DNA of 29,756 nt, from contig CAKPZC010000026.1 in the NCBI GenBank assembly GCA_934203355.1, forward strand, positions 1-29,756, given 5' to 3'. The notes beneath the pieces were generated by a model. The model was not told the origin of the DNA. It saw only the letters and a list, made by a program, of their open reading frames with translations, and did not search any database. The translations under genes were made by a program, and so were the position numbers. This DNA is from an uncultured Prevotella sp. (GTDB lineage Bacteria; Bacteroidota; Bacteroidia; Bacteroidales; Bacteroidaceae). Positions 1 to 7,616 of the stretch are shown in pieces (positions within the stretch are counted from its first letter, which is position 1; each line of letters starts with the position of its first letter).

Positions 1-76
1 CTTTGGCTATGTAATTCCCGCTATTAGGGCTTACTCGGGACTTGCACCCGTTAGACAATGCTCATGCCGAGCATAC
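1..76 (-). mobile_element. 5' end of a class C group II intron (cut by window edge)
   Basis: Read on the minus strand from position 76, the sequence starts GTATG (consensus GTGYG). It then forms the hairpin TGCTC-GGCAT-GAGCA, followed by TGTCTAA and the small stem CGGG-TGCAAGT-CCCG. This order matches the start of domain I in known class C group II introns such as the Oceanobacillus iheyensis intron, which has a GCCCGGCATGGG hairpin, then GTCTA, then a GGG...GTCCC stem. The intron runs off the left edge, so its reverse transcriptase gene and domains V/VI are not visible. The 5' end lies four bases past the terminator hairpin at 81-116, which fits the class C habit of inserting after intrinsic terminators. 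The GTATG start departs from consensus at one base. Confidence 0.8.
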
Positions 77-80
77 ATAA

Positions 81-116
81 AAAAGGTGTCTACTTCGTAG
101 GAAGTAGACACCTTTT
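81..116. terminator. Intrinsic terminator of the GNAT-AraC operon
   Basis: A perfect 16-bp inverted repeat (81-96 and 101-116) with a GTAG loop and A/T tracts on both sides. It starts six bases past the stop codon of the AraC-type gene, so it terminates that operon on the minus strand. The T tract is followed at once by the group II intron start. Confidence 0.9.
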
Positions 117-121
117 AAGCC

Positions 122-1228
122 TTATATAGGCTTATATTTTCTCCATACAGTAGGAGTGCAACCTTCCTTATCCTTAAAGATGCGGTAGAGATAGGTTCGT
201 GAAGAGAATCCACATTCGGCAGATATTATGTCGTTATTATAGTCGGGATTTTCCTGCATCATCTTCTTAGCAGCATTGAAACGAATATCACTGAGCCATG
301 TTCTGAATGTGGAATTCATACACTGGTTGAAGAAGGCAGTCAGTTCGTCCTTGGAGATGTCAAGTGTACGTGAAAGAATAAGCATATTCACACTGCTGTC
401 CTTATATCCCGAATGCGCACACCATTCGTCAAGACAGTTTTGAATCTGAAGTCTACGTTCTTCAGAGAGTTGCGGGTGAAGAGATTCAGTAGTTGTTGTC
501 GCACACTCGCTGTTCTCCTCTTCTCGGTCTAACAGTTCTTCGGTAGGGGTGTAGTTGCTACCGAGAGCTATAAACGTAATATTGAAGAACATAAGGGCTA
601 TCAACGCCACCGGACCTATTATATATAATAAGGTGGTGGAGAGGATGGCAACGGGCATAATGAGACATGAAAGACAGAGAATAAATACGCTGGCACGCGA
701 ATATCTCACATAGGGCAACATGTCTGTTGCAGCCATTGTCTCCAACATTTTCTTGCGCCTTATCATCTCACGCGCTATCATAAATATGCAGTAGGCTACA
801 CCTACGCAGAACAAAGCCAACATAATATAGAGTCCATCACGGATATACAGGCTATGATACAGATAGATGCCCACGCTAAAGACCAGGAGTATGGCAGCAT
901 AAATACCGCCGCACACAAGGTTCATCCTCTTGCTATTGGCACGTGTGGCCTCTATGCTATAGATAGCCATAGCGATAAGCGAGAAGCAGGGCGTATAGAC
1001 GAGGATGTTGACGACAGCTCCAATATCATCGTGAGTAGCACGAAATCCGAAAGCCATCTGTATCATATATTGTAAAGCCATTCCAACCATGGCGGCAACA
1101 ATCATCCATCGTGAATGCTCATAACGCTTGTTCTTCCATCTAACATGCAGATGAGATATTGCCACAAAGAAGGCATTGATGAGCATGAAGATAAGACATG
1201 TAAACTGAAGTAGGAATAATGAGTTCAT
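122..1228 (-). CDS. Membrane-anchored AraC-family transcriptional regulator
   Basis: A 368-residue protein in two parts. Residues 1-225 hold about seven predicted membrane helices (roughly 4-24, 42-62, 71-93, 104-126, 131-152, 175-200, 203-225). Residues 265-366 are an AraC-type double helix-turn-helix domain; its second helix-turn-helix region ends in ISAECGFSSRTYLYRIFK followed by TPTVWRK, close to the family consensus. The joining segment (228-250) is acidic and Thr-rich. AraC proteins with N-terminal membrane domains are common in Bacteroidetes and are thought to respond to envelope signals; no ligand can be read here. The gene lies 32 bases downstream of the GNAT gene and is probably co-transcribed with it. 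Its targets are unknown. Confidence 0.88.
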   Translation of the reverse strand: MNSLFLLQFTCLIFMLINAFFVAISHLHVRWKNKRYEHSRWMIVAAMVGMALQYMIQMAFGFRATHDDIGAVVNILVYTPCFSLIAMAIYSIEATRANSKRMNLVCGGIYAAILLVFSVGIYLYHSLYIRDGLYIMLALFCVGVAYCIFMIAREMIRRKKMLETMAATDMLPYVRYSRASVFILCLSCLIMPVAILSTTLLYIIGPVALIALMFFNITFIALGSNYTPTEELLDREEENSECATTTTESLHPQLSEERRLQIQNCLDEWCAHSGYKDSSVNMLILSRTLDISKDELTAFFNQCMNSTFRTWLSDIRFNAAKKMMQENPDYNNDIISAECGFSSRTYLYRIFKDKEGCTPTVWRKYKPI

Positions 1229-1260
1229 TAGTTTATTATGATTAGTTGTTTAACCCAGTG

Positions 1261-1695
1261 TCACAACGTCATCTTATAGGCGTTAGTTTCCTTATATTGA
1301 AATCCTATACTTTGATATAATTTATTAGCAGCTACTCTTGAGGGGCGAGAAGTGAGCATAAGCGTGCATGGAGACAAGCGGCGCGCCACTTCGATAGTTT
1401 TCTCTATAAGCAAACGTCCGAGTTGCATGCCACGGAATTCGCTGTCGACCACCACATCTTCAATCCATGCCCTACATCCGGTTGGTATACGATAAATGGC
1501 AAGTGTCGTCATTCCGACTATACGTCCTGCAACACTTACAAAAAACAATCGGGTGTTGTCGGAGGCAGTAAGCTGTGATAAATCGTCCATCGACATTGCC
1601 GTTGCTGTAGTCGACAATTGCGGCAATAGGGCGTTGATGCCATTCAAGTATTCGGGTGTGGGCTCGGTGGCTTCAAAAAAAACTGGTTTATCCAT
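1261..1695 (-). CDS. GNAT family N-acetyltransferase
   Basis: A 144-residue single-domain GNAT protein, which would transfer an acetyl group from acetyl-CoA to an unidentified amine. Motif A is clear at residues 81-98 (VVVDSEFRGMQLG), with the acetyl-CoA pyrophosphate loop RGMQLG at 88-93. Motif B carries the typical LYQSIGF at 126-132. The length is normal for a stand-alone GNAT domain. It is the first gene of a two-gene operon with the downstream AraC-type regulator. A good promoter lies about 70 bases upstream, overlapping the divergent promoter of the ABC operon. The substrate cannot be inferred. Confidence 0.9.
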   Translation of the reverse strand: MDKPVFFEATEPTPEYLNGINALLPQLSTTATAMSMDDLSQLTASDNTRLFFVSVAGRIVGMTTLAIYRIPTGCRAWIEDVVVDSEFRGMQLGRLLIEKTIEVARRLSPCTLMLTSRPSRVAANKLYQSIGFQYKETNAYKMTL

Positions 1696-1760
1696 AATTA
1701 CTGACTATTATATTTTGCTGATTAGATACATTTAATTGTAGAATATTTATGGTTGATATA

Positions 1761-1791
1761 TTGCAAAGATACTGATTTTGGTGTACCTTTG
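1761..1791 (+). promoter_or_regulatory. Promoter of the FetAB-like/endonuclease operon
   Basis: TTG (1761-1763), a 20-base spacer, then TACCTTTG (1784-1791), fitting the Bacteroidetes consensus. It occupies almost the same bases as the opposite promoter: each -7 box overlaps the other promoter's -33 box. The leader to the start at 1830 is about 32 bases. Confidence 0.75.
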
Positions 1792-1795
1792 CAAA
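1764..1795 (-). promoter_or_regulatory. Promoter of the GNAT-AraC operon
   Basis: On the minus strand, TTTG (1795-1792), a 20-base spacer, then TATCTTTG (1771-1764). This fits the Bacteroidetes -33/-7 consensus. Transcription should start near 1757, leaving a leader of about 60 bases before the GNAT start codon. Confidence 0.75.
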
Positions 1796-1829
1796 TAAAA
1801 AATAATAAATTTAGAATATAGCATCAACA

Positions 1830-2453
1830 ATGATAGCAGAATTTTTTAATGCCAGCATGTCGATGAATGGCAACAGGCTGTTTTCCGACATCTCGTTCGT
1901 TGCCATTCCAGGCGATCGTGTAGCTTTGATATGCGACGATGGCAATGCTGGCACAATGGTGTTGCAGACATTCCTCGGTATGCGGCGTCTTGATTTCGGA
2001 TGGGCATCATTCGACGGTGAACCCATACTACCCCACTTGGCAGCTTGTTTTCGCCATCACATCACATACATGCCCAAACAGTTTGATTTTGGCAGCATGA
2101 CAGTCGTGGATGTAGCTAAGGCTTTATATGGCGAGCAAATCAACCATGAGATTTCTTATTCTGCCGACAAACTTGCCGACGCCATGCAACAACTTGGGGT
2201 AGACAAAATTTTAGTAAACAAGCCCTTCAATAGCCTTGACCCCGCAACATCCCAGCGTGTGGCAATAGCGTTGGCATGCATATTTGAGAGGCCAATAGCC
2301 TTGTTCGACAATCCCACATCTCATCAGGATGAGGCAGGACGCGACATCGTGACACAGTTCATAGCCTCGGAAAGATTTGACGATGTTGCCGTGGTTGTCG
2401 CAACCAACAGTCAGGAAATGATTGGCATGTGTAACAAAACAGTAAGATTGTAG
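1830..2453 (+). CDS. FetA-like ABC transporter ATP-binding subunit, catalytically degenerate
   Basis: A 207-residue protein with the overall layout of an ABC ATPase, but its key residues are replaced. The Walker A segment (about 34-50) aligns without gaps to the family pattern, yet reads DDGNAGT instead of GxxGxGKS, so the lysine is lost. The signature region reads LDPAT (136-140) instead of LSGGQ, although the following SQRVAIALA is well preserved. Walker B has FDNPTS (159-164), with Asn in place of the catalytic Glu. The switch His is Asn193. The downstream permease belongs to the FetB (YbbM/UPF0014) family, so this is the FetA position. The reading frame is intact, so the protein is probably made; ATP hydrolysis looks unlikely. 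Alternatively it is an early-stage decayed gene. Confidence 0.75.
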   Translation: MIAEFFNASMSMNGNRLFSDISFVAIPGDRVALICDDGNAGTMVLQTFLGMRRLDFGWASFDGEPILPHLAACFRHHITYMPKQFDFGSMTVVDVAKALYGEQINHEISYSADKLADAMQQLGVDKILVNKPFNSLDPATSQRVAIALACIFERPIALFDNPTSHQDEAGRDIVTQFIASERFDDVAVVVATNSQEMIGMCNKTVRL

Positions 2454-2476
2454 AATTATTTTCATCTTTATCTATT

Positions 2477-3244
2477 ATGATAACAACATTAGGTTTTGCT
2501 CTTGGAGCTTTATTACTTGTCATTCCCATAGCAATAGCTTATGCTTATGGAATAAACGTCAGCGGCAAGACGCTACTTGCTTTCTTCAAGATGCTGATGC
2601 GTCTGGGAGTGCTTGGCGGTGTCATGTATTATCTATTACAGTCGGGCAGTGTTCTGTTTTCTATACTATTTGCCCTATTGCTCAATATCTACGCAGTAGT
2701 GACAATTTTGGTAAGGGCGCGTCTAAAAATGGGGCTGTTTCTTTTACCAATAGGCGTTGCCGTTATTGTGGCAGTCGCAATAGTCGGTAGCCTGCTATTA
2801 TTTGCCAACATAGCCATAGGCAGCGACTTCTGCATGCGCTATATGTTGCCTGTTGTGGCATTGCTATCAGGAGGCATTATAACACCAGTGGCTGAAGCAC
2901 TCGCAACATACTACATGGGATTGCGTCATCACAACCACCTATATTATTATATGATAGGCAACGGGGCAACGCGTGCCGAGGCTCTGAGATACCTACAGCG
3001 TCGCGCCCTGGCAAAATCATTTGTGCCAGGATTGCGCTCCATGTCAACACTTGCAGCAGGCGTATCGCCAGTGGTTATATGGGTTATGATATTGTGTGGA
3101 GCCTCTGTGTTGGATGCCATTGCCCTACAGATACTTATTGTGCTTGCAGTATTCGCAACTTCTGTCATAGCCACAACTATTGCATTGTGGATGGCACGTC
3201 ATTATGTTGTGGATGGATATGCTATGCTGAGAGTAGACAAGTAG
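2477..3244 (+). CDS. FetB-like (UPF0014) ABC transporter permease
   Basis: A 255-residue integral membrane protein with about seven predicted helices. The segment around 155-230, with GATRAEALRYLQRRALAKSF followed by VPGLRSMSTLAAGVSP and ALQILIVLAVFAT, resembles the C-terminal core of E. coli FetB (GATPKQA..., SLPGMM, KYQIMV). E. coli FetAB has been linked to iron export and peroxide resistance; the substrate here is inferred only from family. The start lies 23 bases after the FetA-like gene, so the two are co-transcribed. The last codons and stop codon lie in the first units of an 8-bp tandem repeat. Confidence 0.75.
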   Translation: MITTLGFALGALLLVIPIAIAYAYGINVSGKTLLAFFKMLMRLGVLGGVMYYLLQSGSVLFSILFALLLNIYAVVTILVRARLKMGLFLLPIGVAVIVAVAIVGSLLLFANIAIGSDFCMRYMLPVVALLSGGIITPVAEALATYYMGLRHHNHLYYYMIGNGATRAEALRYLQRRALAKSFVPGLRSMSTLAAGVSPVVIWVMILCGASVLDAIALQILIVLAVFATSVIATTIALWMARHYVVDGYAMLRVDK

Positions 3245-3272
3245 ACGAGTTGACAAGTAGACGAGTAAACAA
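3233..3272 (+). repeat. 8-bp tandem repeat array (GTAGACRA/GTTGACAA), five units
   Basis: Five consecutive octamers: GTAGACAA, GTAGACGA, GTTGACAA, GTAGACGA, GTAAACAA. The array begins in the last codons of the FetB-like gene, supplies its stop codon and ends next to the AAGGAG ribosome site of the endonuclease gene. The same octamer family recurs at 13373-13396 and, inverted, at 13456-13487. Confidence 0.85.
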
Positions 3273-3283
3273 GGAGATTAGCA

Positions 3284-4132
3284 ATGAATAAAATTAAATC
3301 AACAATTATCCTATGCTGTCTTGCTGTCGCCCTAAGTTCGTGCGACCAAGTGGCAAAGCACCTGGACACAAAAATCCAGGAGAGTAAAGAAACACTTTTG
3401 AACAATGGCAATGCATCAACAGGCACCGAGAAACCAGCAGATTATTCCAATCTTGAAATACCAGCACGTCTAAAGCAAGTGCCCGAGCAGATTCTAAGCC
3501 GAAAAGGCTACACCGTGTCATACAACAGCAATCTGAAAGTACCCAATTGGGTGGCATGGCATCTTACGGCAACACGCATAAAGGGCAACACTAAGCGTAG
3601 CGAATCAACTTTTCAAGAAGACATGGATGTTCCTGCTCCACGCGCTGTAGACTCGGATTATGTGCGCTCGGGCTTCGATCGTGGACACATGTGTCCTGCA
3701 GGCGACAATAAGTGGAGCCCAAAAGCCATGGACGAGTCGTTTCTCTTTACCAACATCTGTCCACAGGCACCACAACTGAATCGTGGCGACTGGAACGAGA
3801 TGGAACAAGCATGCCGCAAATGGGCAAAACAATATGGCGACATCTACATTGTATGTGGACCTATTTTCTACAAAAAACGTCCAAAGACTATTGGCAAGAA
3901 CAAAGTGGCTGTGCCCGATGCCTTCTTCAAAGTTGTGCTATGCATGAAGGATGAACCCAAAGCAATAGGATTCATCTACAAAAATGGCGACGGCAACCGT
4001 CCAAAGGGCGACTACGCCAACTCTGTAGACGAGGTGGAGCGCATCACGGGTATAGACTTCTTCCCTTCACTACCCGACAATATCGAGAAAAGAGTAGAGG
4101 CGCAATGCAACCCCGACGAATGGGATCTGTAA
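3284..4132 (+). CDS. Lipoprotein DNA/RNA non-specific endonuclease (NUC1/EndoG-like)
   Basis: A 282-residue protein of the beta-beta-alpha metal nuclease family, which cuts DNA and RNA without sequence preference. The active-site motif DRGH is at 132-135 (catalytic His135), in the context SGFDRGHMCPAGDNK. The conserved FTNICPQ (155-161) and the metal-binding asparagine in QLNRGDWNEME (around 166) follow. The N-terminus is a lipoprotein signal with lipobox LSSC (Cys20), so the enzyme should be anchored in the envelope and act outside the cytoplasm. A Lys- and Ser-rich linker joins anchor and domain. An AAGGAG sequence about 10 bases before the start is an unusually good ribosome site for this phylum. 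It is the third gene of the FetAB-like operon. Likely uses are scavenging nucleotides or degrading foreign DNA. Confidence 0.92.
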   Translation: MNKIKSTIILCCLAVALSSCDQVAKHLDTKIQESKETLLNNGNASTGTEKPADYSNLEIPARLKQVPEQILSRKGYTVSYNSNLKVPNWVAWHLTATRIKGNTKRSESTFQEDMDVPAPRAVDSDYVRSGFDRGHMCPAGDNKWSPKAMDESFLFTNICPQAPQLNRGDWNEMEQACRKWAKQYGDIYIVCGPIFYKKRPKTIGKNKVAVPDAFFKVVLCMKDEPKAIGFIYKNGDGNRPKGDYANSVDEVERITGIDFFPSLPDNIEKRVEAQCNPDEWDL

Positions 4133-4147
4133 AGCGATCACGACAAA

Positions 4148-4540
4148 TCACTTGACAACTGGCATTTTCTGCTTTTGCCAGTTAAGGATTCCACCCTCCA
4201 TATCATACACCCTCAGTCCCATTTTAATCATCTTCTCGCAAGCTGCATGGCTGCGTCGTCCACTTCTGCAGTAAACATAATATGTGCGTGCTTTGTCGAG
4301 CTTTTTTATTCCATCATCAAATATCTCTTTGTTGAGATAGTCGAGTTGACTTGCACCAGACAAATGTGACTCAGCATATTCCGACGGTGTACGCACATCA
4401 AGTATTACCGCCGAAGTGTCGGCTGTGGCTTGCGAGAAGAAGACTTGGGGATTCAAAACCTTAATACCGTCGGCTTGGGCTGAGCAACTTGCCGAGAATA
4501 CGCCTAAAGTGGCAAATAGTGATAGTATTACTTTCTTCAT
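4148..4540 (-). CDS. Secreted rhodanese-like domain protein
   Basis: A 130-residue protein with a signal peptide (1-22) and one rhodanese domain. The active-site loop is Cys91 in CRSGRRS (91-97). The CH2A-like LDVRTPSEYAESHLSGA (47-63) and the closing GGILNWQ (116-122) are typical of single-domain sulfurtransferases. The cysteine at 19 could be a relaxed lipobox, so lipid anchoring is possible. It should act in the periplasm on persulfide sulfur or as a redox-sensing thiol protein; the partner is unknown. It converges on the endonuclease gene with a gap of 15 bases and no clear terminator. Confidence 0.9.
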   Translation of the reverse strand: MKKVILSLFATLGVFSASCSAQADGIKVLNPQVFFSQATADTSAVILDVRTPSEYAESHLSGASQLDYLNKEIFDDGIKKLDKARTYYVYCRSGRRSHAACEKMIKMGLRVYDMEGGILNWQKQKMPVVK

Positions 4541-4695
4541 TGTCTTTTTTATTTGCTAAGTTACTAACAAAATTCCATACAGCAAAGTTTTTTATACCGA
4601 TGTGGCATAATGATGCAAAAAAAACGGCTATTCTCAAAAATAAGTTGTAAATTTACACACAGCTAACCACTCAATTAAAACCAATCCGTTTTTTT

Positions 4696-5835
4696 ATGAA
4701 AACATCCGACACTACAACCCCATCAGTAACCTGGGAAGAACTTCTCGAATCCATATCTACCGGTGCTACCCATCCCGAAGAGACCAACTGGAAAATATAT
4801 CGTTATCTCCAGGCAAACTACAAGACTATGGGCTCTATAATGGCTCGCTCTCTGCTTGCAGCATATATGAAACTACATACAAAGCGCATGTCGCTCATCG
4901 ACTCGTGTATGCTCGGCATGGCTGTAAAGATAAGCACGACATATAGAGACTTCAAATTGCCTAAATTTCTGGAAGCATGGGGATATGACAGTTGTCTGCG
5001 TTCGCAAGACTTGCAACGCCAAACGGGTAAGGACGGCAGACAATACCCGTCTTTGAAGGAACGTGTAGAACATGCCCTACAGTCGTATATGCTTCATCAT
5101 CCCGATGAGAACAACGGCAAGTGTGAGGACATTGTCAGCATGTATGCTGCTAAGGTGTTTGAGAAAGAGGCTAATGGACGGAAGCGTCGCTTCGTGAAAC
5201 TCGTTGCACAGAATGGAACCGAACATATAGCCGACAGCCACCAATTTCCATGTCGTCCATGGGAGATAAATGGGCGCATGTTTGATGTGCTTACTAAAGT
5301 GTCGAAACAAGGCAATGAACGTGCCTCAGAAATTGCAGTGTCGCGCAAACGTGTGGACGAGGTTTTCAATGTTGAAGTAGGATATGTTGACTTCATCGAT
5401 GAAAACCACGGCCACATACATATATACGACTCACTATCGCGCCATTTTGTAGCCGACATGTCAATACACTCGACATTGGGCATCGCCGTAGGATGCTATG
5501 TGAGATTTTGTCCTATAATAGCAAATGGCGACCATTTTAAATCAGCCGCCATTGTGAGCGTTTTGGACAAATACGAAGGACGTAGAGCTTTCGGAATATA
5601 CGAGGCAAAAGTAGAGTATGCTAATATGAAGGATAAATACATACGCTACACCATTGAGTCTGAAATAAAATACACTCCCGAAGGAAATATAATAAAAGCG
5701 GGATTTGCCTCAACAGCAGCATTATCAGAACAAGCAAGAAATAGCATTGTACAGGGAAGCCACGTGCGTCTTATACTATTCCTTAAACGTGGAAAAGATG
5801 ATATGAAGCACAACTATGTGGCTGAAATATTTTAA
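4696..5835 (+). CDS. Conserved protein of unknown function, possible OB/cold-shock-like C-terminal half
   Basis: A 379-residue soluble protein with no signal peptide or membrane helix. I do not recognise a named family. The N-terminal half (about 1-150) looks helical; it contains an internal stretch rich in Met and Leu (42-75), then a helical part with many charged residues. The region around 225-290, with GYVDFIDENHGHIHIYD followed by VGCYVRFCPI, has the spacing of a small beta-barrel RNA-binding fold (strand, Gly-rich turn, His/Tyr-aromatic strand). This is a tentative resemblance to cold-shock domains. A second beta-rich segment fills 295-379. It stands alone between a divergent rhodanese gene and a convergent hairpin terminator. 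Confidence 0.7.
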   Translation: MKTSDTTTPSVTWEELLESISTGATHPEETNWKIYRYLQANYKTMGSIMARSLLAAYMKLHTKRMSLIDSCMLGMAVKISTTYRDFKLPKFLEAWGYDSCLRSQDLQRQTGKDGRQYPSLKERVEHALQSYMLHHPDENNGKCEDIVSMYAAKVFEKEANGRKRRFVKLVAQNGTEHIADSHQFPCRPWEINGRMFDVLTKVSKQGNERASEIAVSRKRVDEVFNVEVGYVDFIDENHGHIHIYDSLSRHFVADMSIHSTLGIAVGCYVRFCPIIANGDHFKSAAIVSVLDKYEGRRAFGIYEAKVEYANMKDKYIRYTIESEIKYTPEGNIIKAGFASTAALSEQARNSIVQGSHVRLILFLKRGKDDMKHNYVAEIF

Positions 5836-5845
5836 ATGATTTCAC

Positions 5846-5922
5846 CATAAAAAGGGTGTGTCAAAATAGGAGTTAGAGGAAGTTCTTCCATTAACTCCTA
5901 TTTTGACTTTACCCTCTTTATG
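5846..5922. terminator. Long hairpin between convergent genes, member of a repeat family
   Basis: An imperfect inverted repeat of about 37 bp with a very short loop. Each arm contains GTCAAAATAGGAGTTA. T/A tracts flank it, and it separates two converging genes, so it can terminate in both directions. The arm sequence is shared with the element at 27619-27798, which suggests a mobile-repeat origin. Confidence 0.75.
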
Positions 5923-5956
5923 TTTTTTTTAAAATATTCACGGGGAACATTATTCC

Positions 5957-6589
5957 CTACTCCTCTTCCTTCAACACTGGCAACGAGATGTGATACTTCA
6001 CGGCAAGTACACGTATTGCCACAATAAGCATGAAGGCAATTACCACAGAAATTCTCATGTCGCATCCCCATTCCACAAGTCCCCAATAGGAAAGTCCACC
6101 AACGACACTCGCCATGGCATATATTTCCTTTCGGAAAATTACGGGTACATTATTAAGCAACACATCACGAATAACACCACCAGCCGAACCAGTTATCGTA
6201 CCCATAATGATTGCCACCCAGAACGGATGTCCACAGTCGAGCGTCTTCTGTAGTCCGGCAACTGTGAATAGCGCCAAACCGAGTGTATCGAAGAAGAACC
6301 ACGTGTTGTCGAGCCGCTTCAATGAATGGGCGAAGATGATTACAAACATTTGCGCCATAAGCGTACAAACCATGTAGATGCATGATGTCATCCAAAACGG
6401 GGTTACTCCAAGCATCATATCGCGCAGCGTACCACCGCCAATAGCTACGGCAATACCACAGACAAAGCCTCCAAACCAATCGAAGCGCTTGGCAGCCGCG
6501 TGGCGTATACCGGAAATAGCGAAAGCGAAGGTGCCAAGAAACTCTATGACATTGAGCACTGGCTCGTAAAGTTCATTATTGTCTATCAT
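5957..6589 (-). CDS. TRIC/YadS-type trimeric cation channel family membrane protein (UPF0126)
   Basis: A 210-residue membrane protein with about seven helices made of two related halves. Each half carries the family's glycine motif: GGGTLRD at 51-57 and AGGVIRD at 136-142. Prokaryotic members form trimeric potassium or cation channels; some relatives are annotated as glycine transporters. The start was set at 6589 rather than the upstream in-frame ATG at 6688, because 6589 is the family-like N-terminus and overlaps the stop of the upstream dehydrogenase gene as ATGA, a sign of translational coupling. The far N-terminal extension would only reread the dehydrogenase coding sequence. Confidence 0.88.
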   Translation of the reverse strand: MIDNNELYEPVLNVIEFLGTFAFAISGIRHAAAKRFDWFGGFVCGIAVAIGGGTLRDMMLGVTPFWMTSCIYMVCTLMAQMFVIIFAHSLKRLDNTWFFFDTLGLALFTVAGLQKTLDCGHPFWVAIIMGTITGSAGGVIRDVLLNNVPVIFRKEIYAMASVVGGLSYWGLVEWGCDMRISVVIAFMLIVAIRVLAVKYHISLPVLKEEE

Positions 6590-7545
6590 GGATGGTTGAC
6601 TACGTTTATTGGAGTGCCTTTGAGAAACGAGTTTATGTTGTCCTCGGCTATATCCATAAGTCTCAGACGCGCTTCCATTGTAGCCCAAGCCACATGCGGA
6701 GTGATGAAAGCATTAGGCTCGCTGAACAAGGGATTGTCGGCAGCTGGTGGCTCTGAACACATCACATCGGCACAATAGGCTCCAAGATGTCCACTGTGGA
6801 GAGAGGCAGCCACGTCGGCTTCATTGACAAGAGGACCACGTCCGGTATTGACAAGAATAGCTCCTTTACGCATACGCTTGAGGGCATCGGCGTTTATCAT
6901 CTCACGTGTGCTATCGGTGAGCGGACAATGCAGCGAAATTATGTCGCAAGCAGCCAAAGCCCCCTCAAGAGTAGCCTTTCTTATGCCGTGGGGCAGTTCA
7001 TCAGCACTCTTGCTTGTCACAGCAAACACATTCATACCGAAGTCGAAAGCTATTCTTGCCACCTTCATGCCTATATTTCCAAGTCCAACGATACCCATTG
7101 TCTTGCCTGCCAACTCAACAAGAGGCTTGTCCCAATAACAAAAGTCGGGACAACGGCTCCACTCACCACTACGCGAAGCATTAGCATAATGGTCCACATG
7201 ACTCACAACATTAAGGATATGAGCAAATGTTAACTGTGCCACGCTGTCGGTGCTGTAGGCAGGGATATTAGTGACAACAATGCCGTGTCGGTCGGCTGCG
7301 TCAAGGTCGACAACGTTATAACCAGTTGCAAGCACTCCGATGTAGCGTGTGTTTGTGAGTTTGGCAATAGTGTCGGCATTGAAAACAGTTTTGTTGGTAA
7401 GCACTATCTCGGCGTCACCAACATGGGCGAGCACATCTTCGGGGTTTGTACGCGGATAGACCGTAAGTTCTCCAAACTTCTCTATCCTACTCCAAGAAAT
7501 ATCGCCAGGATTGACTCCATTTCCGTCTAATACTACGATTTTCAT
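6586..7545 (-). CDS. D-isomer specific 2-hydroxyacid dehydrogenase (glycerate/hydroxypyruvate type)
   Basis: A 319-residue NAD-dependent dehydrogenase that interconverts a 2-oxoacid and its D-2-hydroxyacid. The Rossmann motif GLGNIG is at 154-159. The catalytic set is complete: Arg236 (NTGRG), Glu265 (SEPP) and His284 (TPHVAWAT). The substrate loop VLATGYNVVDLDA (71-83) and the C-terminal AWAT are typical of glycerate dehydrogenase/hydroxypyruvate reductase relatives, but the exact substrate is not certain. It lies 71 bases downstream of rarA and overlaps the next gene by four bases. A role in serine/glycerate metabolism is the best guess. Confidence 0.9.
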   Translation of the reverse strand: MKIVVLDGNGVNPGDISWSRIEKFGELTVYPRTNPEDVLAHVGDAEIVLTNKTVFNADTIAKLTNTRYIGVLATGYNVVDLDAADRHGIVVTNIPAYSTDSVAQLTFAHILNVVSHVDHYANASRSGEWSRCPDFCYWDKPLVELAGKTMGIVGLGNIGMKVARIAFDFGMNVFAVTSKSADELPHGIRKATLEGALAACDIISLHCPLTDSTREMINADALKRMRKGAILVNTGRGPLVNEADVAASLHSGHLGAYCADVMCSEPPAADNPLFSEPNAFITPHVAWATMEARLRLMDIAEDNINSFLKGTPINVVNHP

Positions 7546-7616
7546 TTCTATTTATGTGTTTATGTCGTTTTTAAATTTACTTTCTTTTCTAATCTGTAAA
7601 GTATTCCCCTACCCGA

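Noticed and set aside
4541..4695. Promoters for the rhodanese and the 379-residue protein
   Set aside because: TATTTTTG (minus, 4642-4635) and TAAATTTA (plus, about 4648) resemble -7 boxes, but neither has a matching -33 element.
6590..6688. 33-residue extension of the TRIC-type protein
   Set aside because: It only rereads dehydrogenase coding sequence; the ATGA overlap start at 6589 is better.
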